Origin: Sergeia podlipaevii
Lineage: Eukaryota > Euglenozoa > Kinetoplastea > Trypanosomatida > Trypanosomatidae
DNA: 31,731 nucleotides
Assembly: GCA_030849805.1 (NCBI GenBank)
Contig: JASANZ010001999.1
Span: 1-31,731, forward strand
Reading direction: 5' to 3'
Shown piece after piece: positions 1 through 8,990 of the stretch (the first letter of the stretch is position 1; the number at the start of each line of letters is the position of its first letter). The position numbers and the translations under genes were made by a program. Under the pieces are notes generated by a model. The model saw only the letters and a list, made by a program, of their open reading frames with translations. It was not told where the DNA came from and made no database searches.

Positions 1-148
1 AGACATTGGTGACCTGGGGCTGCTGGGGGTGGGCGGTGGTCTGCTGCTGGTGAGCGGCAGGACGCGCGGGCTGGGTAGCCGGGGGAGGAGCGGAACGACG
101 AGGTGACGAGCTGAAGCGAGAACGGGAACCAGACCGACCACGCGCCAT
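1..148 (-). CDS. CHCHD2/CHCHD10 (Mix17)-like protein, N-terminal part only
   Basis: The reading frame opens at ATG 148-146 and stays open for 49 codons to the window edge, so only the N-terminus is present. It begins MARGRSGSRSRFSSSPRRSA and continues with a Pro/Ala/Gln-rich stretch. It has many arginines and no acidic residue in the visible part, as in a mitochondrial presequence. The start closely resembles the MPRG-SRSR opening of animal CHCHD2/CHCHD10 and yeast Mix17. These are small twin-CX9C proteins of the mitochondrial intermembrane space linked to cristae organisation and respiratory function. The CHCH domain, if present, lies outside the window. Base composition is strongly GC-rich compared with the adjoining spacer, which supports coding. 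An unrelated Arg/Ser-rich protein is the main alternative. Confidence 0.6.
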   Translation of the reverse strand, partial: MARGRSGSRSRFSSSPRRSAPPPATQPARPAAHQQQTTAHPQQPQVTNV

Positions 149-291
149 TTTCAGAGTAGAGAATATAAAAGGCTAGCGTTCGCTTTCTCTGTAATGGATG
201 GCGCACACTGTCTCTATATAAGTCTTGCTTCTTTGCTTTCTGTTGTTGTTTGTAGTGGGTGGTAGTGCTGGGTGTGTAAAATGCGAGGCAG

Positions 292-325
292 CTATACGCA
301 GGAAGGAGATTTAAAAAAAAAGCCG
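292..325 (-). promoter_or_regulatory. Putative spliced-leader acceptor for the CHCHD2-like gene
   Basis: On the minus strand a T-rich tract (about 325-303) is followed by a second pyrimidine stretch and then an AG at 293-292. The resulting 5' UTR would be about 145 nt. An AG closer to the start (174-173) exists, but the bases in front of it are purine-rich. Inference from the trypanosomatid trans-splicing rule only. Confidence 0.35.
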
Positions 326-1747
326 AGTGAGTGCTCACACACACTATATATATCAAAAAAAAAGGACTAACTTTTGCTTTGAAGAACCTTGCGCACTGTG
401 AGTGATAAAATCTTAAAGAATAGAAACAATAGAAAGTGAAAGAAAGGGATGAGGACAAGTGACTACATAAGAAAGAATATAAATAATGCGATAGAGCACG
501 CTAAAGAATATTCACCCCCTTCTTTCTTTCGTTTGTTTAATTTTTTTTGCCTGGCAAGAAGTATATATATATATACACACACACATGCACATGTAAATTT
601 ATATCAATATTAGCATGAGGATATATATATATACAAGAAAGGAAATAAGGGAAATGTATCATCAAGCCTTTCAAAGCTTAATGATACAGCGGTTGTACAA
701 CGCTTTTTTTTTTGTGATAAAAATATGCAAGACACACGCATATAAATGATGTAGTGCAACAAGAGCACGTATATATGTGTATGCATACTTCAACACTATA
801 TATATAGAGGAGAAGGATAAAAAAATAATAATACAAGACGACAGCAAAATAAAAGAGAGACAAGTTGATGACAGTGAACACCACCGCACTCACTTCATTT
901 TTCTTTCTCTCTTATTTCTTCACGTTTGCTATTTTTTTTTTCTTCCCCCAAATTTCAATTGCAATCTTCTGCTTTTCTTTTGATGAGATATAAAAGAAAG
1001 TAGTCCTCGACAGGCTCACAATCCACGTTTATTTCTTTATTTCTTTTTTTGTTGTTCTTATTATATATATATATATATGTTTAAATTGGATGTGCGCTCG
1101 GGGATCAACCCATTTGTAAATGAAAATAATTGTGATAATAATAAAATAGTAAACCAAAAAAAAAATATGTGGTAGAAGGAAGAAACGCAACTACACAAAG
1201 CGTGCTTTCTCTTCAAAAAAAAAAAAAAAAACAAGGAAAGAAAGAAAGAAAGCTAAGGAATGATCAGTGCCAATAACACTATCAATACTAAAGCCATAAA
1301 GAAGAAACAAACAAACAGACTCAACAAAATAGTTATTCAAGAGGATGGCGGCGATGATGATATAGAGCATACCACAACAATAATTGTATACATTCTTTTT
1401 CAGTACACACACACACATACAAGAAAAAAAAAAATAACCTCACCATTGTAGATCTTCTTTGAAGCAATGCTTTCACCAGCCAGCACCTCGTGTCATCCAA
1501 CATCACTAACGGCGCATCTTCGTACTCTACTTCTTTTCTGCTTTTGCGTAACGAGTACAGAAAAGACATACATTACATACATTACATGCATGCATTGATG
1601 ATAATGGGAAAAAGAGCATTGCGTTATATCTTGCTCTTGTTGTCTTTCTCGTTTTCCTCCCTCTAGTGCCTATGTTTTCATCCCATTTTTTCATGCTATT
1701 ATTATTTTTCTTTTTCTTCTTCACCTTTGGAAGCCTGGAAAAAAAAA

Positions 1748-1863
1748 ACACACACACACACACACGAGAGTACCTTCGTGATTGAGTAAAGCACATAACG
1801 CAACAACCACCTTCACTTTACTCCGCGATGGAAACACACACACACAAACACACACACACACAC
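1748..1863. repeat. CA microsatellites (two arrays)
   Basis: A (CA)n run of about 9 units lies at 1748-1765. A second, interrupted CA run with a single AAA break lies at about 1831-1863. Both are in the spacer. Confidence 0.85.
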
Positions 1864-2108
1864 GCAGAAAAAAAAAAGAGAGACACGAATGCATCTCAGT
1901 GAAGTTAAAAAAAAAATAATAATAAAAAAAAGTAGACATTGAATACTAAACAATAAACACAAAAGTAGCAAAAAAAAAAAAAGAAGAGAAACTTTTATTT
2001 TGCTAAAGAAAAAAAAAAGAGCAATTGTGAAGTAAACATAATCGTCGTAAAAAAAAAGGAAAAAAAAAGAAAGAAAAAAGAGTCCCTTTTCACCCCATGT
2101 CTGACCAA

Positions 2109-2110
<2 letters not shown>

Positions 2111-2166
<56 letters not shown>
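2111..2166. repeat. (AAT)n trinucleotide array
   Basis: An uninterrupted run of about 18-19 TAA/AAT units lies in the spacer downstream (in transcription sense) of the CHCH gene. On the transcribed strand it reads (ATT)n. Perfect repetition suggests recent slippage and length polymorphism. Confidence 0.9.
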
Positions 2167-2169
<3 letters not shown>

Positions 2170-2505
2170 CAGCAACAAAGGAAAAAAAAACAGGACTCAC
2201 TTCCCATTTGTTTTTTAACAAACACATTTAGTTTCCTTTTGCCCCTCCCCCTTCCCGTGTGGCAGACTGCATCACACCGACATACGGAGACACTTTTTAA
2301 AACTTTATATAGTAGTAGTTAATCATATAAAGGGAGCGACAGACAAAGAGACAGAGAGAGAGAACAACAACAAAAAAAAAGCATACATGAATCATCTTCC
2401 ACCCCTTCTGCTCCGCCCATTTTTTTTTACAAAAAATTTTCTTCTTCTCTTCTCTTTGACAACTGTTTCTTCCTCCTCCCTTCATCATACACAGTCAACA
2501 ATGTT

Positions 2506-3357
2506 TTAGTTAATAAAGCTCTCCCGACACCGCATGTAGTCATCCAGAGCCCACGTGCAGTTCGACTTCTGATCAAGGTTCACCTCCAGGCAGCCACGGT
2601 AGTTCTGACGATGTGGCATGCAGACCATGCGATCCACCGAGGAGGTACCCCCGCCAACAGCTGCAACACTACTACTACTACCACCACCACCAGAAGGCGC
2701 ACTGGGAAACTTGACGCTGTCGCCCATGCCGGCAGTGTTCTGGTTTGTCATCGTAGCGTTATGATTGTTTTGGTTTTTGTTGTTGTTGTTGTTCGACTCG
2801 CTGAACCGACCTGCGTTGATGAGCAGAGGCGGTTTGTCATCAGTGATAGCCCCGTTATGCGCGACAGCGCTCCTTGAGAAGGCGCTGTGCGCGCCTGGGA
2901 GTTTGGGCGGCGGAGTCACCGCGTACCTACCCGGGTCAGCGGTTGACGCAAGACCATGCACGTCGGTCATGGACGCAAAACGCCGCGACCACGTGGTAGT
3001 GGTCGTTGATGGAAACGTTTGCTGCTGCTGTGCAGCCGGTGACGTGGTGGGCGTTGTCGTATTGCTAGCGGCATCTGCAAACAGGGCGGCGTCGTTCTTG
3101 TTGCCAGTGCTGCGTGCCATAGTGGATGTCGTCGCTGTGGTTGCTGGGGCAACGTTGTCGTTGCTAGTAGTGCTGCTGCTAAACACTTTTCGTGGAAAGT
3201 CCATGAAGCTACTGCCCGTGCCGCTAGAGTTCATTACTGTGGTAGGGCTCCGCGAGGTGAATAGCTGGCTGAGGTACACGGTGGGGGACATGGGTGGTCT
3301 GGCGGTAGACGCAGCCTTGGCTGCTTCCCGGTTTGTGTTGTTGCTCTGGCTGTCCAT
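2506..3357 (-). CDS. Twin CX9C (CHCH) domain protein with long low-complexity N-terminus
   Basis: A 283-residue protein. The first in-frame ATG is at 3357-3355; the open frame extends two codons further to a GTG, which is unlikely to be used. Residues 1-240 are rich in S, T, A, N, Q and G and show no recognisable fold. The last 40 residues contain four cysteines, C246, C256, C267 and C277, spaced CX9C-X10-CX9C. This is the helical-hairpin signature of proteins imported into the mitochondrial intermembrane space by the Mia40/Erv1 relay and held by two disulfides. Known family members include respiratory-chain assembly factors, subunits and MICOS components; I cannot say which this is. Most twin-CX9C proteins are 70-170 residues, so the 245-residue leader is unusual. 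The next gene in transcription order also looks CHCH-type. Localisation is inferred from the motif alone. Confidence 0.75.
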   Translation of the reverse strand: MDSQSNNTNREAAKAASTARPPMSPTVYLSQLFTSRSPTTVMNSSGTGSSFMDFPRKVFSSSTTSNDNVAPATTATTSTMARSTGNKNDAALFADAASNTTTPTTSPAAQQQQTFPSTTTTTWSRRFASMTDVHGLASTADPGRYAVTPPPKLPGAHSAFSRSAVAHNGAITDDKPPLLINAGRFSESNNNNNKNQNNHNATMTNQNTAGMGDSVKFPSAPSGGGGSSSSVAAVGGGTSSVDRMVCMPHRQNYRGCLEVNLDQKSNCTWALDDYMRCRESFIN

Positions 3358-3373
3358 TATCACCGATGATGTG

Positions 3374-3407
3374 CTATGGATGTAGATACAAAGAGAAAAA
3401 AAGGGTA
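3374..3407 (-). promoter_or_regulatory. Putative spliced-leader acceptor for the CHCH gene
   Basis: The minus strand reads a T/C-rich tract (about 3407-3388), then further pyrimidines and an AG at 3375-3374. The 5' UTR would be about 17 nt before ATG 3357. This placement supports ATG 3357 as the start. Confidence 0.5.
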
Positions 3408-3689
3408 TGTAAATTTATCGTCTCTTTTCCTTCTACTCTTCCTCTCGTTCAATGAGCTGTAGGCCACGCGGTGAATGATAGCCACAACAACAAAAAAAAA
3501 GCAAGAAACGAAGTAGAGAAAGTCCGGGGAGGGATGAGAGAGAGAGAGAGAGAGAAAAAAAAAGAACAGAGATATAAATAGAGGTGGCTTAATATATAAA
3601 CCTTTGTTGTAAAAGTTTGATAAATGATAGTTCCCTTTTCCCTTTGCTTTTCTTTAGTTCTTTATTTTTATTTTTTTCGGATATCACCA

Positions 3690-3690
<1 letters not shown>

Positions 3691-3716
<26 letters not shown>
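3691..3716. repeat. (GA)n microsatellite
   Basis: About 13 perfect GA units, read as (TC)n on the transcribed strand. A shorter array of the same type is at 3536-3554. Such TC runs can serve as polypyrimidine tracts for trans-splicing or polyadenylation, but no gene start is near. Confidence 0.85.
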
Positions 3717-3720
<4 letters not shown>

Positions 3721-4699
3721 AATAAAATGCAGCACTTAATCTTGACTAAGACAAGTCCCACAGGAAGAGAGAGAGAGAGACGAGATGAGGTGTTTTATCA
3801 CCCCCCCCCTCCCCTTTACTTCCTGTATATATATACCACAAGCGGCAAAAGTGGTAAAACAACAACAACAACAGCAGCTTACCAAACACGGGTTCTTTTT
3901 TTTTTTTTTTCGTTGTTTGTTTGTCTTCAGTGTATGTGTGTGTATGTGTGCCATGTCACGACTGAGCGCACACGACAACTACCAATGCCTTTTTTTCTCG
4001 CCGTCGTGTCTCTCTCTCTCTCCCTTTTTTTTCGGTTTGTGTGTGTGTTCGTCGTTCTCCTTCATTAAGCCCCCATTAGTAGTCGACTGAAAACGCCATC
4101 GTGACTGCTTTTTCATTCTTATTTTATTTTATCCCACCCTCCCTCGTCCTTTACATCAATATCAAGAAGAGAACAGGAAGAAAAAGAAAAAGAAAAAAAA
4201 AAAGCAAGGAAGTACGCGAGACGCACAAGCCCTCTCACATAAGACAAAAAGATAAATAANACACGCACCCCTCCACGCACACACAAACATACACGCACAA
4301 AGCTCTCTTTCCACCACACACACACACACACACAGACACACAGACATACATACACGTGAATCTGTCCCAGTAATATATAATATGATATTGACGACAATCA
4401 AACCACCGGCTGGCAGGGAGGCAAAAGAAGCACCAATAAAAAAACAAGTAATAATAATAAACGAGATCAACACACCACATTACCATCGTCTTTCCCTAAA
4501 GAAGAAGAAGGAAAAGCCACACGCATTCCTCCGACACACACATGCACATCAATGCAATCTCCGCTATTCTCTATCATAAAAAGAAAAAAGAAAGAAAGAA
4601 AGAAAGAGTTACAACGCCATCAACTCATAACAACACGTGCAAACACATGCGCAAATAAAGAAAAACTGCTTGATTCTTATCTTAAAAAGTAAATATATA

Positions 4700-5149
4700 T
4701 TACGGCGTAGCGTAGCGGCGGGTCCACTGGCGGGCAGTCTCTAGCGCACCCGCTTCGTCGCGCTTCCAGTGGTCAGCGACATTGTTATCTAACGGATCAT
4801 CAGGGTTGGGACTGGACATCAGAATTTGAATCGATAAAAGCACCTTGTTAATAAGTAGGGCGGGAGACCACTTCTCCTTGATAATGTCGAGGCAGATACG
4901 CCCGATCTTGTCCACATTGGGGTGATAGATGCGGGTAAGAAAGCGGACCTTCGGGGGCACCATAGGGTAGTCCGCGGGCAGAAAGAGCTCCAGCTTGAAG
5001 ACGCCGCCTTCGTAGCAGCTCTGCGGAGGACCCTGAATGACCACCATAAAGTAGCGCGGATTGTCGGCGGTAGGGGTGGCGGAGATACCGGGCGGGCACT
5101 CCTTCTGGAGCTTCTCGGTTTCCTTTATGATACGTGTTGTGAGCGCCAT
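4700..5149 (-). CDS. UBC13: Ubiquitin-conjugating enzyme E2, UBC13/UBE2N type
   Basis: A 149-residue protein covering a complete UBC fold and close in length to human UBE2N (152). Landmarks are the IIKET segment at residues 7-11, FKLELFLP at 51-58, YPM at 61-63, the HPN motif at 76-78 and the catalytic cysteine C86 in GRICLD. The NPDDPL segment and the ending [11 protein letters not shown] also match UBC13. The enzyme accepts ubiquitin from E1 on this cysteine. In known systems, with a catalytically inactive Uev/Mms2 partner, it builds K63-linked chains used in DNA damage tolerance and signalling. No Uev gene is in this window. Unlike its neighbours, it has no homopolymer insertions. The start is the first ATG after a T-rich, AG-containing leader. 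Confidence 0.95.
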   Translation of the reverse strand: MALTTRIIKETEKLQKECPPGISATPTADNPRYFMVVIQGPPQSCYEGGVFKLELFLPADYPMVPPKVRFLTRIYHPNVDKIGRICLDIIKEKWSPALLINKVLLSIQILMSSPNPDDPLDNNVADHWKRDEAGALETARQWTRRYATP

Positions 5150-5200
5150 ATATTTTTTTTAAAGTTCTTTTTTGCTGCTCAAAAATAAATAAAAATATGG

Positions 5201-5232
<32 letters not shown>

Positions 5233-5906
5233 GATATGTATGAACAAAAATAAACGCCAAAGAGCAAGCGGGCGGAAATAGATAAATGTATAAATATATT
5301 AATATAAACAACGAGAGGAAAGAAAGCTATATGCTAGTGAACTTACTTTTTTATCTCTCGCGACAGCAGCAAAAAAAGAAAAGGCAAGAAATAAATAAAA
5401 ATGAAAAGATAAAAAAAGAAGAAATTTATATATTTTTGATCTGGTATTTGCAATATAAAACACCTGCACTCAACACAATAATAGCTACATACTGTTCATG
5501 TTGTCAACAACCAATCCGTAATGCGAATACAGCAAGCGGAACGCCACATGGATTAAAAAAAAAATAGAAAAAGAAGACGAAGGGAAAGATAAGGTCTCTT
5601 TCCCTCCTCTCTTTCTCTCTCTCTCCATGTACTTTCTCAATAAGTCCTAATTATAGGAAGGATTTCATTTCTTCTTGTATTGCTTTGATGCCATACACCT
5701 GGAAAGAGAGAGAAACAAAGATTGAGGAGTTCAGACCGCCTCGCGTGCATTCCCTCTCCCCCTTTTTTTTTTCTTGTTCTTCTTCTCCTCCCTTCTCCCT
5801 CGCACAGTTTGAAGTGCTTCATATAAATATATATGTCTATTATACATCCTCAAAGAGAAAAAAAAACCGCCGCTGAGAGCCCATCTCTCTCCTCCCCCCC
5901 GACTCT
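5150..5906. other. Spacer between the p28-domain gene and UBC13, no gene seen
   Basis: It holds the UBC13 leader with its CAA array and an A-rich middle section. A pyrimidine-rich (plus strand) stretch at about 5590-5800 presumably belongs to the 3' UTR of the p28-domain gene. Open frames have spacer-like composition. Confidence 0.65.
5175..5232 (-). promoter_or_regulatory. Putative spliced-leader acceptor region for UBC13, with (TTG)n tract
   Basis: On the minus strand a (TTG)n array of about 10 units (5232-5201) runs into a T-rich stretch. AG dinucleotides follow at 5179-5178 and 5176-5175, giving a 5' UTR of roughly 26-30 nt. The tract is rich in G as well as T, so it is an atypical polypyrimidine signal. 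Confidence 0.45.
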
Positions 5907-8060
5907 CTACTCCACCGCAGACAGTAGAGAACCGCGGCGCTCCCGGTCCTGTGCTGCCTTGATCTCCTCCGTATGACGCTTGAGTCGATCCAAGAGAGTT
6001 TCGCGAAATTTCGCTTCTTGCACCGCTTTCGCGTCTGACGCGGCAATCCGCTCAGCTACCCAGCTCGTGAACGCCCTCTTGCGTTCCTGCAACGTGCTGA
6101 GTTGTTGCCGCAGCGCATCAATTTCATTTTTCAGCTGCGTTATCGTCACCGCCATCTCGGCACGCTCCTCCTGACTGTCCATGAGGTGGCGCTTTGAGAA
6201 AGCCACGCTCTCACTCACCAGTGCAGCTCTGGCCGCCATAGAAAGCTCCGCCTCATTGAAGACGCGACGAAGCAACACACCGAGCTCGGGAAGCTCAAGG
6301 GTGACCTGACGCAGCAACTCCGCGCCGAGAAGGTGGAACTGAACAATAGTTCGCTCGTTGCTCAGCTCCACAAGATTCAATGTAGGCTGCACAGTCGCTG
6401 TGCCGCCCGCTTCACGATCAAGCGCTGTGGGGAACTCACCCACTTTGACCGTTTGATAAAACACATTGTTGCCACCACTACCAGCTGCCGCACCTAGAGC
6501 GCCATCCTTGCCGTTGCTGATGCCTCGCCCATCGGCAATCCCCTTGCGAGAGCGAATGCTGCCTCGCTGAGAAGCAGCACCACCACCGCCACTAACTCCC
6601 CCAGTCGCTGTCGCTCCAGCTCCGCCAGTCGATATCACCTTCACTCCAGCAGATCCCGCTGCCTTCTTGTTATGTAGCGTCCGCTTGAACATGTTACTGC
6701 GTGCCACCGCGGTTGCACCTTTCGCAGTGCCAAGGAAGTTAGCAGACTGTGGGTTGGTGTGCAGCGCAATACCCCAGCACCGGGCCCTCGCCTCGCGCAG
6801 CTGCTCCTCCACATCCTGCTCAAGCAGCAGCAGAGCGTCACGCGAGGCTTGCTGAAGACTGGCACGCTCCATGAGGACAAGCACGCTGCCAACAACGGGG
6901 TCACTGCCCTCGAGCGCGCGTCGTTCTTCGTCCATCTCCTTCAAAAGGTGTGCGTTACCGCCCTCGTAGCCTTGATACTCCTCATAGATGCTCTGCAGCT
7001 TGCGCTGGTGCGCAGCGCGTCGCTCGTACTCGCGCTCTGTGGCGGATGGGTCGACGGTGAAAAAGAAAAGAAGTCGTGGCGCGACAAGAGAGTCCATAAT
7101 GTCGTCAGGGCGCGACTTCACAATCGGGTTGAAGCTGTACTCCTCTACTTGAATGGCTGGAGGGGCAGTGCTCGCGCTTGCCATTGTCCCATCTTTGCTC
7201 TTGCCGCCACCCGCTGCTGCTGAAGAAGAGGCGTCTGCTGCTGCTGCTGTGCGCACGGAAGCGGTCAGCATGAGGCTCTTCACGTAGCTAGGCAGTGCCT
7301 TGAACTCGGCTGTGTGTTCTATCGAGTTGATGTCGTGCACCTCACTTTGCGCTGTGGTCATCGCCTTTGTGATCCCATCCGGCCCCAGCGGAGTGGCACA
7401 CGCGTAGAGTGTCGTGATAAACTGAGGTGAGTCCTGTGGAATCTGCCTCATGCCAAAAAACAAATCTCCGTGTTCGTACACCCCTGGGCCCTCTTCCTCT
7501 CTGTGCTCACCACCACCACCACCACTTGCAACAACAGCAGCAGCAGATGCGCTAGTGCGACTCGGGGCTCTGTACTTGCGGTCGTGACGCCGTAGTAACC
7601 ACGCTATGAGGCGATCGCGAGTCTCCTTCTGCACCTCCCCGAGAGGATCCAACGGCCTCCCCGACGCCTCCATCGCCCTCTTCTCAATATCGTTGTAGTG
7701 TCGAAGGTGCACATCGACGTTGTAGGGCTCGTCCGCACCGATCGCCACCGCAAGCTCGTCTTCGAGCAGTGCTTCATCTCGTCCGCCCGCGCTCACCTCA
7801 CCACCACCGCCGACGGGTTTTCTCTGACGCCGGTGCTGCGGCTGCTTTAGCAGTGTGGGGCCCGCTTGAACTCGATCGTAACATTTTTGAGCGTAGAAGA
7901 AGGGCAGCATGCGTGAGTAGTGAATTGGAAACCGACCGAGGATGCGAGGCTCCGCGTACTCGGTGAGATGAATAGGAAGATCACGTGCGTAGGCGTACTC
8001 CAGTTGCTCACGCAGCATCGCCACCTGTGGCAGCAGTCCGTCCTCCTCAAATGATGCCAT
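5907..8060 (-). CDS. Large protein with C-terminal axonemal dynein light chain (p28/DNALI1-like) domain
   Basis: A 717-residue protein. I start it at ATG 8060-8058 because the ten codons before it read through the polypyrimidine tract. Residues about 570-705 resemble the p28/DNALI1 family. The segment ELLRQVTLELPELGVLLRRV aligns with the family's ELIREVT...ERGLLLLRV, followed by a SVAF motif and a long coiled coil (about 625-705). p28 proteins are inner-arm dynein light chains of the flagellar axoneme; the related AXDND1 proteins are long and carry the same domain. The first 480 residues are unassigned. They include a conserved-looking start (1-70, with FPIHYSRMLPFFYAQKCYDR), a second ordered-looking block at about 215-440, and Gly/Ser/Ala runs between them. 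A flagellar role is inferred from the C-terminal domain only. A generic coiled coil is the main alternative. Confidence 0.6.
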   Translation of the reverse strand: MASFEEDGLLPQVAMLREQLEYAYARDLPIHLTEYAEPRILGRFPIHYSRMLPFFYAQKCYDRVQAGPTLLKQPQHRRQRKPVGGGGEVSAGGRDEALLEDELAVAIGADEPYNVDVHLRHYNDIEKRAMEASGRPLDPLGEVQKETRDRLIAWLLRRHDRKYRAPSRTSASAAAVVASGGGGGEHREEEGPGVYEHGDLFFGMRQIPQDSPQFITTLYACATPLGPDGITKAMTTAQSEVHDINSIEHTAEFKALPSYVKSLMLTASVRTAAAADASSSAAAGGGKSKDGTMASASTAPPAIQVEEYSFNPIVKSRPDDIMDSLVAPRLLFFFTVDPSATEREYERRAAHQRKLQSIYEEYQGYEGGNAHLLKEMDEERRALEGSDPVVGSVLVLMERASLQQASRDALLLLEQDVEEQLREARARCWGIALHTNPQSANFLGTAKGATAVARSNMFKRTLHNKKAAGSAGVKVISTGGAGATATGGVSGGGGAASQRGSIRSRKGIADGRGISNGKDGALGAAAGSGGNNVFYQTVKVGEFPTALDREAGGTATVQPTLNLVELSNERTIVQFHLLGAELLRQVTLELPELGVLLRRVFNEAELSMAARAALVSESVAFSKRHLMDSQEERAEMAVTITQLKNEIDALRQQLSTLQERKRAFTSWVAERIAASDAKAVQEAKFRETLLDRLKRHTEEIKAAQDRERRGSLLSAVE

Positions 8061-8062
8061 GT

Positions 8063-8100
8063 CTAAAAAGAAAAGAAAAAAAAGAAACAAAAAAACAAAC
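8063..8100 (-). promoter_or_regulatory. Putative spliced-leader acceptor for the p28-domain gene
   Basis: The minus strand reads about 35 nearly pure T/C bases (8100-8065) ending in AG at 8064-8063, only two bases before ATG 8060. An alternative AG at 8104-8103 lies upstream of the tract and would give a 42-nt leader. Confidence 0.55.
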
Positions 8101-8350
8101 GACTAGAAAAGAAAGAAAACACAGAGTTCAACACGATTTTTTCTTCCCCTGCTCTCCCTTTTAGTTGCCCGTCACTCTTGTTGTATATATGTATGTATGT
8201 GTGTGTGTGTATTGCGTGAATATGGAAACGCCCTCTCACTTCTTTTTTCTCTTCTTCTTCTTCCTTTGGCGTCAAATTGTAGAACACAGTCAGCACTGTA
8301 CAGCACCTCAGATAAAACAAATGTAATGTAACAGTAATAGGTTGTGCGAA

Positions 8351-8373
8351 GAGAGAGAGAGAGAGAGAGAGAG
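8351..8373. repeat. (GA)n microsatellite
   Basis: About 11 GA units followed by a G-rich stretch. On the transcribed strand it is a TC run, a possible polypyrimidine tract far upstream of ATG 8060. Confidence 0.8.
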
Positions 8374-8990
8374 GGGAGGGGGTTCAAGAGGGAGTCAGGC
8401 TTGGGTGAGATGTTCCCTTGATGATCTACTTGTAAATTACGGAGGAGGGGGAGGGAACTTATTGTGAAGAAAGGCAATAAGAGATTAAAAAATCAAACAA
8501 ATATATACGTATAATACTTAAAACAGAGGAAATATGAGGCTAATTTGCCAATTTATATATAATACAATTATAGTTGGATTCAAGAAGCACACATCAAATA
8601 TACAAATGTATTGAGTTAAGTATATATATTTCTGCTTCCTTTCTATGAGAGAGAGAGGATAAAGAGTGAGTGCCACTGGGTGTGCACGTGTGCACACGTA
8701 AATGAACCCCAAGCCTTTCACACAATGGGTGTAAGAATGAGAAATATGTGCTATAGTTTTAAAAAAACAAAAACAAAAGAAATCTAAACATATATAGCTG
8801 ATAAATGGTAAAGATGCAGTTTGTGGCGCATATAGGATTTCCAGCATAAATAACCGGAGCGCGATGCTTATCCAGCATATATGTATAAATACATATCCTG
8901 GAAATAGTTGTAAAAGATGAGGAGAGATGGAGAGATGGAGAGAGTGTATATATATATAAAAAGTTCTTCTCTATTTTTCTCTCTAAAGAG

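Larger units (their letters stand above)
149..2505. other. AT-rich spacer of about 2.4 kb without a convincing gene
   Basis: The stretch holds the putative 5' UTR of the CHCHD2-like gene and presumably the 3' UTR of the CHCH gene to its right. It is dominated by A-runs, TA and CA dinucleotide runs and an (AAT)n array. Open frames here translate mostly to homopolymers of F, Y, I, V and C, which is what microsatellites encode. A slightly more GC-rich patch at about 1441-1570 carries a 78-codon minus-strand frame discussed in the findings. I see no tRNA with a credible B box. Confidence 0.7.
3358..4699. other. Spacer with GA, CA and T-run microsatellites, no gene seen
   Basis: About 1.3 kb between UBC13 and the CHCH gene. 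It contains (GA)n arrays at 3536-3554 and 3691-3716, a (CA)n run at 4315-4334 and several homopolymer runs. There is one undetermined base (n) at 4260, and I see no duplicated sequence flanking it. Open frames here translate to low-complexity sequence with no coding-like composition. Confidence 0.7.
8061..8990. other. Spacer with GA microsatellite, no gene seen
   Basis: It contains the leader of the p28-domain gene, a GA run at 8351-8373 and A/T-rich sequence with several short TA runs. Presumably it includes the 3' UTR of the 1057-residue protein gene. No RNA gene signature was found. Confidence 0.65.

Noticed and set aside
2111..2166. Tandem arrays as CRISPR
   Set aside because: Simple microsatellites without spacers, in a eukaryotic setting.
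1813..2225. Tyrosine/isoleucine-rich frames on the minus strand
   Set aside because: They are direct translations of the (AAT)n array and neighbouring A-runs.
2765..3385. 206-codon plus-strand open frame opposite the CHCH gene
   Set aside because: It is the complement of the GC-richer real gene. The minus frame carries a precise CX9C-X10-CX9C ending; the plus frame shows no domain and has no upstream splice signal on its strand.
4260..4260. Undetermined base as a second assembly join
   Set aside because: Unlike position 24134, no duplicated sequence flanks it; a single ambiguous call is enough to explain it.
4848..5267. 139-codon frame overlapping UBC13 with a polycysteine start
   Set aside because: It is the (TTG)n leader and UBC13 read in another frame; the UBC fold in the other frame is unambiguous.
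8061..8090. Ten extra N-terminal residues, mostly Phe and Leu, for the p28-domain protein
   Set aside because: They are encoded by the polypyrimidine tract directly before ATG 8060.
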